Source: Aquirufa ecclesiirivi (GTDB lineage Bacteria; Bacteroidota; Bacteroidia; Cytophagales; Spirosomataceae). From it: a stretch of 64,000 nt of DNA. Under the pieces are notes generated by a model. The model saw only the letters and a list, made by a program, of their open reading frames with translations. It did no database searches and was not told the DNA's origin. The stretch lies in the NCBI RefSeq assembly GCF_011250515.1, contig NZ_JAANOP010000001.1, positions 248,001 through 312,000 on the forward strand, given 5' to 3'. Shown piece after piece: positions 18,433-28,200 of this stretch (its first letter is position 1; every line of letters starts with the position of its first letter). A program made the translations under genes and the position numbers.

Positions 18433-18903
18433 TCAAGGAATTGGTAAAACTTTTGATTCTTTGAAAGTCGATAAAATCACCATCGTGGAGGTCGCTGATA
18501 CCTCTTCGATTTCGTTGATTTTTTCCAACATCAATTTCTGATAAGTGGAGATATCCTTAGAGATAATCTTCAACATAAAATCTCCTGCACCTGTCACGTG
18601 GTGGCATTCAATCACCTCTGGTATTTGATTGATTTGTCTGACAAAGGACTCCGTCACTTGCTTCTTATGGCCTGTTAAAGTCACTGTAACAAAAGTAGTT
18701 ACACCTAAACCTACTTTATCGCGGTCTACTTGAGCATGGTAACTTTGGATGATTCCAAGACTCTCTAATTTCTTGACACGTTCCAAAGTAGGTGCAGGCG
18801 AAAGGCCTATTTCCTTCGACAATTGGGCGTTGGTAATTTTGGCATTTTGTTGCAAAATTTCCAGCAGTTTGTGATCGGTTTGATCTAGTTTTGTGATGTT
18901 CAT
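18433..18903 (-). CDS. Lrp/AsnC family transcriptional regulator
   Basis: The 156-residue protein has an N-terminal winged helix-turn-helix (about 5-60, LDQTDHKLLEILQQNAKITNAQ) and a C-terminal RAM/AsnC ligand-binding domain (about 65-148, with VIECHHVTGAGDFMLKI). Regulators of this family form octamers and respond to amino acids. The target is not evident: the gene is alone, convergent with tgt and divergent from the tRNA genes. Confidence 0.92.
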   Translation of the reverse strand: MNITKLDQTDHKLLEILQQNAKITNAQLSKEIGLSPAPTLERVKKLESLGIIQSYHAQVDRDKVGLGVTTFVTVTLTGHKKQVTESFVRQINQIPEVIECHHVTGAGDFMLKIISKDISTYQKLMLEKINEIEEVSATSTMVILSTFKESKVLPIP

Positions 18904-18919
18904 GGAATGTTAGAAAAAA

Positions 18920-18927
18920 CAAAATTA
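18920..18927 (-). promoter_or_regulatory. -7 promoter box of the lrp-type gene
   Basis: The minus strand reads TAATTTTG (TAnnTTTG) and ends 16 bases before the ATG at 18903. Confidence 0.55.
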
Positions 18928-18958
18928 TAGAATATTTAAGGGAAATTTACGTTTCCTC

Positions 18959-18989
18959 TTGCATAAATAAGCAAAGGTTCTTAATTTTG
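18959..18989 (+). promoter_or_regulatory. Promoter of the tRNA-Gly/tRNA-Leu pair
   Basis: A -33 TTG (18959-18961) and a -7 TAATTTTG (18982-18989) are separated by 20 bases, the spacing expected for Bacteroidota sigma-ABfr promoters. The tRNA begins 12 bases after the box. Confidence 0.65.
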
Positions 18990-19001
18990 CCCCACGAAAA
19001 T

Positions 19002-19077
19002 GCGAAAGTAGCTCAGCTGGTAGAGCGCGACCTTGCCAAGGTCGAGGTCGCGGGTTCGAACCCCGTCTTTCGCTCCA
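19002..19077 (+). tRNA. tRNA-Gly (GCC)
   Basis: A complete cloverleaf is visible: acceptor stem GCGAAAG/CTTTCGC, D-arm with AGCTCAGCTGGTAGAGC, anticodon stem CGACC/GGTCG around TTGCCAA (anticodon GCC at 19035-19037), and T-arm GCGGGTTCGAACCCCGT. The discriminator T and an encoded CCA end at 19077. Confidence 0.97.
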
Positions 19078-19083
19078 CTTGGA

Positions 19084-19103
19084 AGCACCCCACGGTGCTT
19101 TTG
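19084..19103 (+). terminator. Hairpin between the two tRNAs
   Basis: AGCACC and GGTGCT pair around CCAC, followed by TTTTGAGTTTT. The short U-tract may allow some read-through into tRNA-Leu, 15 bases further on. Confidence 0.5.
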
Positions 19104-19117
19104 AGTTTTACAGGGCC

Positions 19118-19203
19118 GCCTGGGTGGTGGAACTGGTAGACACGCAGGACTTAAAATCCTGTGAGCCGTAACGCTCGTGTGGGTTCGATTCCCATCCCAG
19201 GTA
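19118..19203 (+). tRNA. tRNA-Leu (TAA)
   Basis: This 86-base class II tRNA has acceptor stem GCCTGGG/CCCAGGT (a G-U pair closes it), anticodon stem CAGGA/TCCTG around CTTAAAA (anticodon TAA at 19152-19154), a long variable arm (TGAGCCGTAACGCTCGT) and T-arm GTGGGTTCGATTCCCAT. The 3' CCA is not encoded, unlike the neighbouring tRNA-Gly. Confidence 0.96.
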
Positions 19204-19218
19204 CGAAAATCGACAATA

Positions 19219-19247
19219 ACCCTTCCAAGCAATTGGAGGGGTTTTTT
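19219..19247 (+). terminator. Terminator after tRNA-Leu
   Basis: ACCCTTCCAA pairs with TTGGAGGGGT around GCAA, followed by a T-run. The remaining bases to the next gene at 19347 hold nothing else I can recognise. Confidence 0.85.
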
Positions 19248-19346
19248 GTTGGTAAATAGGCTAATCAAAACTTCCATTTTTGACCTAATTATTATTCCTC
19301 CTGAAATCCTTATATCTTGGCTTAAATTCCATAGAAAATTGAATCC

Positions 19347-20612
19347 ATGAAAAAATATTTACTCATCCTGCTGCTATTTTGTATCAGTTTTAGCCACTAC
19401 GGCCAAGTTCTTTCTCCCAGCATTAAGCCACATCCGAGTATTGACAATCAACGATTGGCCTATGTGGATACCGTTTTGAAACAGTATGTAGATAAAAATT
19501 GGTTAACAGGTGCTGTGACCATCGTAATTAAAGACAACCAAGTCGTACATTATAAAGGGCACGGTTATGCCGACGTAGCCTCCAAAAAGCCCATGCCAGC
19601 TGATGCCATTTTCCGCATCATGAGTCAAACCAAAGGCATCACCAGTGCAGGCATTATGCAACTGTATGAAAAAGGGAAATTTAGCCTAGACCAATCCATT
19701 GGTGATTTTATACCCGAATTCAAGAAACCTAAAGTCATCCAAGATTATAATCCTGCCGATACTAGCTTCACCTTCATTAATGCCAAAAGAGAAATTACCT
19801 TTCGTGATTTACTCACTCACAGCTCAGGTCTCGGTTATGCTGATATCGGTTCTGATCGCATGAAGGCCATTTATGCCAAAGCAGGTGTTCCATCAGGCCT
19901 AGGGACTTTTCGTGCCAATTTGTTAGAAAAAATGAAAATCTTAGGCAAATTACCTTTGGAACATCAACCCGGAGAGAAATTTACCTATGGCCTCAATACG
20001 GATTTATTAGGTTGCCTGATTGAAGTGATTAGTGGCCAAAGTTTGGAAGAATACCTTCAGAAAAACATCTTTGATCCTCTAGGAATGAAGGATACCTATT
20101 TTAATGTCCCGGCTGAAAAGGCCAGCCGACTTCCCAGTGTTTATACCGAAGATGCACAAAAAAACATCATAGCCTGGGCCCCTACTTTTAGGAATATTAA
20201 CCCCAATTATCCCCTAGATAAAAAATCTTATTTCTCAGGTGGGGCAGGCCTTTCCTCCACAGCTTTTGACTATGCTATTTTCTTACAAATGTTACTCAAT
20301 GGGGGGAAATACAATGGAAAACAGATTTTGGGAAGGAGAACCGTAGAACTGATGACCAGTCCACAGTTGGATTTCATCAAAGAAGGAGCCGATAATTTTG
20401 GATTAGGCTTTTCCATTACCTCAGAAAGATCCAGCCATTTACATGGCAGAAACAAAGGCTCTTTTAACTGGGGTGGATATTACGGAACCACCTATTGGGT
20501 TGACCCTAAAGAAAATATAATCTGCCTGATTATGACCCAGCATACCCCTAACTCGCATGGAGATTACAGCAGAAAGGTTGAAAATATCATTTATAGCAGT
20601 TTGCTACGCTAA
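19347..20612 (+). CDS. Exported serine hydrolase of the beta-lactamase class C family
   Basis: The 421-residue protein has a signal peptide (KKYLLILLLFCISFSHYGQ) and the class C beta-lactamase/DD-peptidase fold. The SxxK motif is SQTK (Ser about 92), the Tyr motif is YGLN in FTYGLNTDLLG, and GGAGLSSTAFDYAIF is a typical helix region. It probably acts in the periplasm on peptidoglycan peptides or as an esterase; hydrolysis of beta-lactam drugs is not implied. It is monocistronic. Its stop overlaps the first AGATTTGTC unit of a family-B repeat cluster. Confidence 0.88.
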   Translation: MKKYLLILLLFCISFSHYGQVLSPSIKPHPSIDNQRLAYVDTVLKQYVDKNWLTGAVTIVIKDNQVVHYKGHGYADVASKKPMPADAIFRIMSQTKGITSAGIMQLYEKGKFSLDQSIGDFIPEFKKPKVIQDYNPADTSFTFINAKREITFRDLLTHSSGLGYADIGSDRMKAIYAKAGVPSGLGTFRANLLEKMKILGKLPLEHQPGEKFTYGLNTDLLGCLIEVISGQSLEEYLQKNIFDPLGMKDTYFNVPAEKASRLPSVYTEDAQKNIIAWAPTFRNINPNYPLDKKSYFSGGAGLSSTAFDYAIFLQMLLNGGKYNGKQILGRRTVELMTSPQLDFIKEGADNFGLGFSITSERSSHLHGRNKGSFNWGGYYGTTYWVDPKENIICLIMTQHTPNSHGDYSRKVENIIYSSLLR

Positions 20613-20704
20613 GATTTGTCAAGCTCGAATTGTCGCCGTAGATTTGATTTGTCAACTTAGATTTGTCACTTTAGATTTGTCAACTTTTAAAAGTTGACAA
20701 ATCT
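20612..20704. repeat. Family-B repeat cluster
   Basis: Units of AGATTTGTC begin at 20612, 20640 (imperfect), 20659 and 20673. The last is the left arm of a perfect 32-base palindrome (20673-20704; AGATTTGTCAACTTTT and its complement). The arms equal those at 7914-7946. It fills nearly the whole gap between the serine hydrolase and the glycosyltransferase-like gene. Confidence 0.85.
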
Positions 20705-20716
20705 TGGATTTATACC

Positions 20717-21718
20717 ATGCAAAAAATTGTCCTTACCATTTGCTCCATTAATTATTTAGCACAAGCTAAATCATTGGGAGATTCCCTTTTACAACATAAT
20801 CCTGACTACACCTTTTTAATAGGTTTGGTGGACCGTTTGGACCAATCCAGCATCGATAAATTCCAATTGCCAGATTACCCTTTGATTGAATTACATACCA
20901 TTGGAATCGAGGATCTGGACGAGCTTTGCGATAAATACAATATCACCGAATTAAACACCGCCGTGAAGCCTTTTTTCATGGAATATGTGTACAATACCTA
21001 TCCAGAGGCTGAAATAGTCCATTACTTTGATCCAGACATTTTAGTTTTTCAAGCGCTTAGTGACATTGAGTCTCCATTAAAAAACCATAGTCTAGTTCTT
21101 ACTCCCCATATTGTAAGCCCATATCCAGACACCTCTCGTCCGCAAGAAACAGATTTGTTGAATACGGGTATTTTTAACTTAGGATTCCTCGGCACCAAAC
21201 GTAGTCCAAATACCCTAGCTTTCTTACATTGGTGGAAAGAACGCCTCCGTGATCAATGTTACATCGATTTAGCCAATGGCATGTTTGTAGATCAATTGTG
21301 GGTGAATTTTGCCCCAGTTTACTTTGATGATGTGTACATTAGTCGGCATTTGGGCCTAAATATGGCCTATTGGAACCTACATGAAAGAACCTTGACTGGG
21401 GAAAATATTCCCTACTCTGTCAATGATGCGGTGCCACTCATCTTTTTCCATTTCTCAGGTTATCATCCAGAAAATCCTACTGAAATTTCGAAGTACCAAA
21501 ATCGCTATACCTTTCAAGAGAAGCCCGATGTGGCCACGATTTTCGACCAATACGCACAAATATTGATTAAAAATGGGCATGAGATGTACAAGAAATTTCC
21601 TTGTTTCTATATCAAAGCCCCAATTCCAAAGCCAAGAAAACGCTTCTTACGTATTAGAAAGTACCTAAGCCTTCCTTTCCAAAAAGTAGTCAACTTCATT
21701 GATAAGGTTCAAATCTAA
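20717..21718 (+). CDS. Glycosyltransferase-like protein (nucleotide-diphosphosugar transferase fold)
   Basis: The 333-residue protein resembles GT-A glycosyltransferases: an N-terminal strand VLTICSINYLAQAKSLGDSLL, then YFDPDILVF (about 108-116), a DxD-type metal and sugar-nucleotide motif, and LLNTGIFNLGFLG. The C-terminal 40 residues are basic. The sugar and the acceptor are unknown. No other glycosyltransferase gene adjoins it, so it is not part of the polysaccharide locus near 60 kb. Confidence 0.7.
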   Translation: MQKIVLTICSINYLAQAKSLGDSLLQHNPDYTFLIGLVDRLDQSSIDKFQLPDYPLIELHTIGIEDLDELCDKYNITELNTAVKPFFMEYVYNTYPEAEIVHYFDPDILVFQALSDIESPLKNHSLVLTPHIVSPYPDTSRPQETDLLNTGIFNLGFLGTKRSPNTLAFLHWWKERLRDQCYIDLANGMFVDQLWVNFAPVYFDDVYISRHLGLNMAYWNLHERTLTGENIPYSVNDAVPLIFFHFSGYHPENPTEISKYQNRYTFQEKPDVATIFDQYAQILIKNGHEMYKKFPCFYIKAPIPKPRKRFLRIRKYLSLPFQKVVNFIDKVQI

Positions 21719-21816
21719 TCGTCCGATATCAATTAATCATTTGATAGCAATTCCTTAACAATTCGGTCATACAATTGTCTGTCCTTTGTGATGTCATAAG
21801 CCCAAAGAATCGACAT

Positions 21817-22110
21817 ATGTTAGCCTTTTTATGCTTGATTTTACTTCCAAACTTGGAGCCACAAACTATTCATGGACAGATCATGGATCAGAGAGGTAAT
21901 ACACTTCACGGAGTTAGGATTACGATGAATCACAGCAGGACCATCAGCGATACCAAAGGTCAATTTACCATCAATAATGTTTCTGAAATAGGGAATATTC
22001 GCTTTTCAGCTATTGGGTATAGCACTTATACCCAAACGATACACGCTCATCTAAAAGACATGAAAGTTATCCTGAAAGAGCAAATACCCGAAATAGGCCA
22101 ACAACCTTAA
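21817..22110 (+). CDS. Small exported carboxypeptidase-regulatory-like domain protein
   Basis: From the ATG at 21817 the protein has 97 residues: a signal peptide (MLAFLCLILLPNLEPQ) and one CarboxypepD_reg-like beta-sandwich (HGQIMDQRGNTLHGVRI ... SDTKGQFTINNV ... IGYSTYTQTI). In Bacteroidota this domain usually forms the N-terminus of SusC/TonB receptors; here it stands alone with no barrel. An upstream TTG at 21775 is in frame but poorly placed. Its stop abuts the stop of the convergent OmpA gene. Confidence 0.65.
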   Translation: MLAFLCLILLPNLEPQTIHGQIMDQRGNTLHGVRITMNHSRTISDTKGQFTINNVSEIGNIRFSAIGYSTYTQTIHAHLKDMKVILKEQIPEIGQQP

Positions 22111-23751
22111 TTACAAGATCGCAAATTCCACTCGGCGATTCAATTGTCGGCCTTCTTCTGTTGAGTTATCCGCCTTAGGCTTCGTTTTGCCATAGCCCTT
22201 GGTTCTTATTCGGTCCGACTTAACTCCTTGGTTGATTAAGTAATTTTTAACCGCGTCAGCGCGATCTTGAGATAACTTATTATTTAACTCATCGGAACCC
22301 GTATTATCCGTATGCCCTGATATTTCGATTTGCAGTGTGGCATTTTCTTGCATCACTTGAACAATGCGCTTCAATTCCGGATCTGATTCAGCGGTCAACG
22401 TCGCTTTTCCCGTTTCAAAGAATAAGTTATTAATCGTCATACTAGATCCTTTGGCAATAGGCGCCATTACCAGATCACGCTCGTCCAATTCCAAATAACG
22501 TCCTCTCAATTTACTTAAATCGATGTTGATTGAACTTGGCAAAAAGCCTTTGGCCTTAGCTGTAATACCATAATTGACGCCATATGGTAACACGAGTTTA
22601 TACAAACCCGTCTTAGGATCAGGTTTTGCTATACCAATGGTTTTACCCGTTTTTAAATCCTCATAGCTGATGTTCGTCTCATCAGGCACTTTACCCGTTT
22701 GTGGATCCAAAACTCGGCCTGAGACCAAAACAACCGCTTCTGATTGCTCACTAGAAACTGACCTAGGGCTTCCTTTGACATCTTGTTGGGCCAATACAGG
22801 TTTTTCTTCCGCTTTAGGCTCTACAGGCTTAGCTGGAACAGGGACATCTGGTGCTGCTTCTATCGCAATCCGAAAGATGTCTTTTTTCCCTAAAGAACTT
22901 TTGGAAGATAAAAAATAAGCAAAATCTCCTTTGGCCGACAAGCTATAATAGGCATCGTATTCTTCCGTATTGATAGGGCCGCCTAAATTGATCGGAGTAC
23001 GCCAATTGGTCCAGCTATTGTCCAAACGCTTCGACATATAAATATCTTGGCTTCCCTGGCCTCCTGGTCTATCGGAAGAAAAGTAGAGTGTCTTACCATC
23101 CGCTGCCAAAAATGGAGTAGTTTCGGAAAAATCCGTATTGATGGATCTGCCCAAATTCTTAGGTTCAGTCCATTTCCCATCATTCAGAAAACTCACATAT
23201 AAATCATCTCGATCCGAATTCTTTTTCTCTGAAAAGGCTAACAACAGCGCCTTACCATCCATGGTTAAATAGGCATATTCATTCTTTCCTCGACTCAATT
23301 TTTCATAATCAGGAATATCCAATTTCTCTGGTATGGACCATGAATTCAGTGTCTTTTTCGACATAGAAAAACCTCGTGTTTCATAGACCCCTTGAACATA
23401 AGCCCCTTTCAATAAAATGGTTTGACCATCTGGGGAAATAGATAAAATCGTATTGTATTGATCGCGATTCAGCACATCAGGCATTCTTTTGGCCGTACTC
23501 CACACATCTCCAATGCGTTCGCTATACCAAATATCCTGCGATCCCGCTACGGTTTCTGAACCAGTTGTTCCATATTTATTGGATGGGTGATTTTTCCTGC
23601 CAAAGTACAAGGTCTTGCCATCTGGAGCCATCACAGGATTTAATTCCGAATAATCAGAATTAATCGCTGAACCCAAATTTTCAGGCAATTTTTGAGCCTG
23701 AGTATCCAAAAGACCAAGGAACAACAAGAAAAAAATCACATATTTCATCAT
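22111..23751 (-). CDS. OmpA-family outer-membrane protein with PD40 repeats
   Basis: The 546-residue protein starts with a signal peptide (MMKYVIFFLLFLGLLDTQAQ). PD40/WD40-like beta-propeller repeats follow (about 30-290, recurring NPVMAPDGKTLYF, TPFLAADGKTLYFSS), then a proline/lysine-rich linker (about 305-345), a carboxypeptidase-regulatory-like domain (about 350-415) and an OmpA peptidoglycan-binding domain (about 440-546, with ISGHTDNTGS and NRRVEF). It probably anchors the outer membrane to peptidoglycan. The start at 23751 or 23748 avoids overlap with the LOG gene 13 bases upstream; an in-frame ATG at 23808 would begin inside that gene. Confidence 0.9.
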   Translation of the reverse strand: MMKYVIFFLLFLGLLDTQAQKLPENLGSAINSDYSELNPVMAPDGKTLYFGRKNHPSNKYGTTGSETVAGSQDIWYSERIGDVWSTAKRMPDVLNRDQYNTILSISPDGQTILLKGAYVQGVYETRGFSMSKKTLNSWSIPEKLDIPDYEKLSRGKNEYAYLTMDGKALLLAFSEKKNSDRDDLYVSFLNDGKWTEPKNLGRSINTDFSETTPFLAADGKTLYFSSDRPGGQGSQDIYMSKRLDNSWTNWRTPINLGGPINTEEYDAYYSLSAKGDFAYFLSSKSSLGKKDIFRIAIEAAPDVPVPAKPVEPKAEEKPVLAQQDVKGSPRSVSSEQSEAVVLVSGRVLDPQTGKVPDETNISYEDLKTGKTIGIAKPDPKTGLYKLVLPYGVNYGITAKAKGFLPSSINIDLSKLRGRYLELDERDLVMAPIAKGSSMTINNLFFETGKATLTAESDPELKRIVQVMQENATLQIEISGHTDNTGSDELNNKLSQDRADAVKNYLINQGVKSDRIRTKGYGKTKPKADNSTEEGRQLNRRVEFAIL

Positions 23752-23764
23752 CCTTAATGGGGCA

Positions 23765-24346
23765 TTAAGCGCGGTATATCCATTTCTTTTCCATCTTCTC
23801 GGGCACATAATCCATCATCCAATCCGCTAGTTTAGCTGCATCAGATTCCACATGCAGCGCAGTCAAATTTCGTTCCTTCAAAAAGCCTTCCTGAATCATG
23901 TGTTGCAACTGTTGCAACAAAAGATCATAATATCCAGCGGTATTAAATATTGCAATGGGCATTTGATGTAGATCCAATTGCTTCCAAGTCAACATTTCAA
24001 ATAACTCGTCAAATGTCCCAAAACCTCCTGGCATGGCAATAACTCCATCGGCCAGTTCGGCCATCAATTGCTTTCTTTCATGCATGGATTCTGTCACATG
24101 GCAAGTCTGAATGCCCAAATGTTTCACTTCCCAAGGCTCCATAAAAGAAGGAATCACACCAATGACTTCTCCACCTAGACGAAGGTATTCATCAGCCATA
24201 ACACCCATTAAACCGACACTTCCTGCTCCGAAAATGATGGAACAACCGTGCTTCTTCAGCTCTTGAGCTAATCGTTTAACTTCTTCTTCATACACCGGGT
24301 TATTTCCCTTTGATGAACCACAGTAAATCAATATTTTTTTTGACAT
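23765..24346 (-). CDS. LOG family protein (nucleoside-monophosphate phosphoribohydrolase)
   Basis: The 193-residue protein has the LOG signature PGGFGTFDELFEMLTW and the N-terminal ILIYCGSSKG nucleotide-binding strand. LOG-family enzymes hydrolyse the N-glycosidic bond of nucleoside 5'-monophosphates; in bacteria they act on AMP-like substrates, and cytokinin activation need not apply. It lies one base downstream of the epimerase gene and 13 bases upstream of the OmpA gene in a minus-strand cluster. Confidence 0.92.
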   Translation of the reverse strand: MSKKILIYCGSSKGNNPVYEEEVKRLAQELKKHGCSIIFGAGSVGLMGVMADEYLRLGGEVIGVIPSFMEPWEVKHLGIQTCHVTESMHERKQLMAELADGVIAMPGGFGTFDELFEMLTWKQLDLHQMPIAIFNTAGYYDLLLQQLQHMIQEGFLKERNLTALHVESDAAKLADWMMDYVPEKMEKKWIYRA

Positions 24347-24347
24347 A

Positions 24348-25235
24348 TTAAGGGATTAAATCCTTTAGGGCTTCTGAAAATCGTACAAATCTAAACGAAA
24401 AACCGGCTTCTTTCTGTATGCGATCCGAAGAAACTAAATTTCCGCCTGTCACTAAAACCGCCATTTCTCCCAAAACTAATCGCAAAGCAAATGCTGGAAC
24501 CGCTGGCAAAAATAAAGGTCGATGCATCGCACGGGCTAATTGCTGGTTCAATTCGGATTGACGAAGCGGTTCGGGCGCTACGGCATTATAAACGCCTTGC
24601 ATCGTTTTTTCTTGCAATGCCCATTGAAACATGCCAATCAAATCTTTCAAATGAATCCACGACTGCCACTGTTTTCCTGTTCCGATATTGGCTCCTACAA
24701 ACCAGCGAATCGGCTTTTGTAACACAGGAAAAATCCCCCCTCCGTTTCCCATGACCAAACCGATTCGAAACTTGACCACGCGTATTCCTAACCCTTCAAT
24801 TCCTTTCAGGCTCCCTTCCCAAGCTTGCGTACAAGAAGCAATAAAATCCTGACCAGGTTCGGTGCTTTCTTCACATAATCGCTCACCCGTGTCCGCTCCA
24901 TAATATCCAATGCCCGACGCAGAAATAAGCGTATGCACTTGATGAGGATGCTGTTTCATGGCCTGGTACAACGTTTGTGAACTTTGTACCCGAGATTGAA
25001 TTAACTCCTCCTTTCTAGATTCTGTCCAACGCTTTTCTGCTATACCAGCTCCGGCCAGGTGAATAATGGCATCTACCCCCTCCAAAGCACGAAAATCCAT
25101 TTCTCCTTTGGAAGGATCCCAATGAAAATCGCCACCACTTCGAGATAAAATAACCACTTCATAACCACTTGATCTTAATTGCTTTTGCAATTCCTTCCCT
25201 ATAAATCCTGTACCTCCTGTGATCAGTATTTTCAT
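24348..25235 (-). CDS. TIGR01777-family epimerase (YfcH/SDR39U1-like)
   Basis: This 295-residue atypical short-chain dehydrogenase begins with the nucleotide-binding motif ILITGGTGFIG and carries IHLAGAGIAEKRW, ISASGIGYYG and VKFRIGLVMGNGGG. The C-terminal part (ALRLVLGEMAVLVTGGN) is the DUF1731-type tail. The in vivo reaction is unknown for the family. It is 4 bp after the GH3/beta-lactamase gene and one base before the LOG gene. Confidence 0.9.
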   Translation of the reverse strand: MKILITGGTGFIGKELQKQLRSSGYEVVILSRSGGDFHWDPSKGEMDFRALEGVDAIIHLAGAGIAEKRWTESRKEELIQSRVQSSQTLYQAMKQHPHQVHTLISASGIGYYGADTGERLCEESTEPGQDFIASCTQAWEGSLKGIEGLGIRVVKFRIGLVMGNGGGIFPVLQKPIRWFVGANIGTGKQWQSWIHLKDLIGMFQWALQEKTMQGVYNAVAPEPLRQSELNQQLARAMHRPLFLPAVPAFALRLVLGEMAVLVTGGNLVSSDRIQKEAGFSFRFVRFSEALKDLIP

Positions 25236-25239
25236 GAAT

Positions 25240-28200
25240 TTAGTTTCCTTTCTTGATGGCTTGATAAATCACCTCATTGATTCCTGTACGGATATTCATA
25301 TCGCTTATCTTACTATTATTCCGAGTTGGATAAACACGATTGGATAAAAAGACATACACCAAATCATGTGCAGGATCTATCCAAGTATACGTACCCGTAA
25401 ATCCTGAATGACCAAAACTTTCTGCACTAGCTGAAGCCGCTGCAGAAATCCCTGGCTTCTTTCGGTCTGGTTTATCAAATCCAATTCCCCTGCGTGAGTT
25501 TTCATCGATGGAGAATGGATAGGATGACCACGTTCTCATGGTTTCCTCCTTGATAAACTGTTGGCCTCCATAATAACCTCTTTGCAAATACATTTGCATC
25601 AATTTAGCTAGGTCATTGGCATTTCCAAATAAACCCGCATGTCCACTGATTCCATCTAAAAGCGCCGCACCTTCATCATGAACTTTTCCATGAATTAAGG
25701 TTTTTCTAAATAATGAATCATATTCCGTAGGTACAATTCTATCCATAGGAAAATGCTTATCCGCTTGGTAAACCAAAGTACTTGCGCCCAATGGTTTATA
25801 AAAAGTATCCGATAAAAATTCTGTCCATTCTTTACCTGACAATCTTGGAGAAACTCGAGGTAAATAATAATAAGAAAGATCCGAATACACATATTCTTTC
25901 TTCTCTCTCAAAGGTGAGTTTTTAATAGCTGCAAACAATTGGCTAGACAAACTGCTATGTCCCCACAAATGATCCGTAATCTTGATCGGATATTCTTCTG
26001 AATATTGATACGAGATGGTTTTGGGTTTCCAACGAGTAACTTCGGATTTTATATCGACACAACTATCCCAAAGCATTTTATACTGTTGCTTGATCAATGC
26101 TTTCACACGGTCCTCCCCTTGTGTTTTGGTAATAAACTTTTCTACTACCGTTGTTTTCAAATCTTTCTTGGCAAATCGCTCATTGAATTTTTTGCTGTGA
26201 AAAATCATGTCGGTACTATCCACATATTCCTGCCAAAACGGAATCCAAGCTCTTAATCTTGCCTGATGAGTCAGTACATCTATGTATTTCACATTCGCTT
26301 TATTGGAGGTTTTTAATTCAGGAATTAAAGCTCCCATGCCCTCTTGAAGAGTAAATTTACCTTCATCTTCCCATTTCATTAAAGCGGGAATCGACGTGGA
26401 TATTTTGGTAATAGAAGCGAGGTCAAAAATATCCGATTTACGTAATGGAATACTGGATTCATAGGTTTGATTTCCAAAAGCTTTATGGTAAATCACTTTC
26501 CCTTCTTTGGCAATTAAAACAACTACTCCTGGAGCGCCTTTGACTTGAATGGCCAATTTAGCTAATGAGTCAACTTGTTTGTTTAGGTAAGCTCCTTGTA
26601 GCCCCACCGCCTCAGGCAAAACATTGTACTGCAAACGGGCCAAAGTAGGAGTAGAAATACCCATCCCACGAACATACTTAGCATTTAAGGTCACGGGGAA
26701 CTTTCCTGAGGCAGGTAATCCACCAAAAATCAATTGGGCTGCCACTTCTTGCTGGGCAATCCCATCTTGATACATAGTAATCAAGGCAGCGGCCTTTTGC
26801 AATGAATCAAATTTGGTCAAAGTAAAGGCATTGCCTAAATGTACAACTACCGTCTTTGGACTAATAAAACGATCCACCAAGGTTTTGATAGGAGCTTTGA
26901 TGCTATAATTATTGACTGGACGAATGGATGTTCCGTGAATTCCAAGAAGTACCACATCATAGGCATTTAATTTTGCTTGAGTAGTACTAATCGTTGTATC
27001 AGCACTGGTTTCATCTATATAAAAATGATCCATTTCCATGTAGTTCTGCGCCATTTTTTGAAACTCTGTAGGAAAAGTACTTCCATAATTGGCCTTACCA
27101 ATAGCTAAGGTAGCCACCTTTAGCTGTTGCAAATTTCGAAGTGGAATCAGGTTGTCTGTATTCTTCAAAACTGTTGCCGTCTTTTCAGCCAGCTGCTTAT
27201 TCAGCACTTCTGAATGAATCGGATTTAAATCCTCAATCAGGTTCTCAATGGCAATAGGTTGATATTGATCTAAACCCGCCCATGCTTTAGCATTCAATAT
27301 TTTTTTAACTCGAAAGTTCAAATCTTCCTCGGATAGCTCACCCGTACTTAGGGCTTTTTTGATGGCATTAAAGGCAGAAGGAACATCAACAAAAGTTTCC
27401 AAAATATCATTTCCGGCTAAAATAGCTTTCACATTTGCCGTTCCTTCTGGAAACATTTTGGTAGCCCCTTTCATGTCCATGGCATCGGTAAATACCAAAC
27501 CTTCAAATTTCAATTCATCGCGTAATAAGCCTTTAACAATTGGTTTAGAAAGCGTGGAAGCCAAGCTGGCCGTAGTATCTAAAGAAGGAATATTTAAATG
27601 CCCTACCATGATTCCTTGCAAACCTTTTTGAATTAATTCCCGATAAGGGAATAATTCCAAACTATCCAATCGGCTTCTACTGTGGCTTAAAATAGGTAAA
27701 TCATAATGAGAATCGGTTCCTGTATCTCCATGACCAGGAAAGTGTTTCGCTGATGTAATTACCCCTCCTTTTTGAAGACCTCGCATGTACGCCAGAGCTT
27801 TCTGAGTGACTAAATCTCGGTCTTCGCCAAAGGAACGAAAATTAATAACAGGGTTATTGGGATTATTATTGACATCCACCACAGGAGCATAATTGATATG
27901 AACACCCATGCGCTTGCATTGCTGAGCTATTTGAAAACCCATCTTTTCAATCAAAGCATCATTCCCTTGCATCGCTCCAAGCGTCATTTGGTAGGGATAG
28001 CGAACCGTAGAATCCAAACGCATATTTAAGCCCCATTCTAGGTCCATACCAATAAATAGAGGCACTTTGGACATGGCTTGTAATTTATTAACCAGCCTGG
28101 CTTGGTTCGTTGGATATCCGGCAAAAAACACAAAGCCTCCCACATGATAGTCCCTCACGATGGAATTCAGTCGGGCCGTATCATAAATGGGTCCTGTATT

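Noticed and set aside
18981-19277. Minus-strand open frame of 98 codons across the two tRNA genes
   Set aside because: It is antisense to tRNA-Gly and tRNA-Leu, and its composition follows the tRNA sequences.
20612-20704. Possible CRISPR array from repeated AGATTTGTC units
   Set aside because: Units are too short and unevenly spaced, and no cas gene is near; a palindrome family explains them better.
21775-21816. Longer N-terminus of the small carboxypeptidase-regulatory-like protein from a TTG
   Set aside because: It would put polar residues in front of a good signal peptide starting at 21817.
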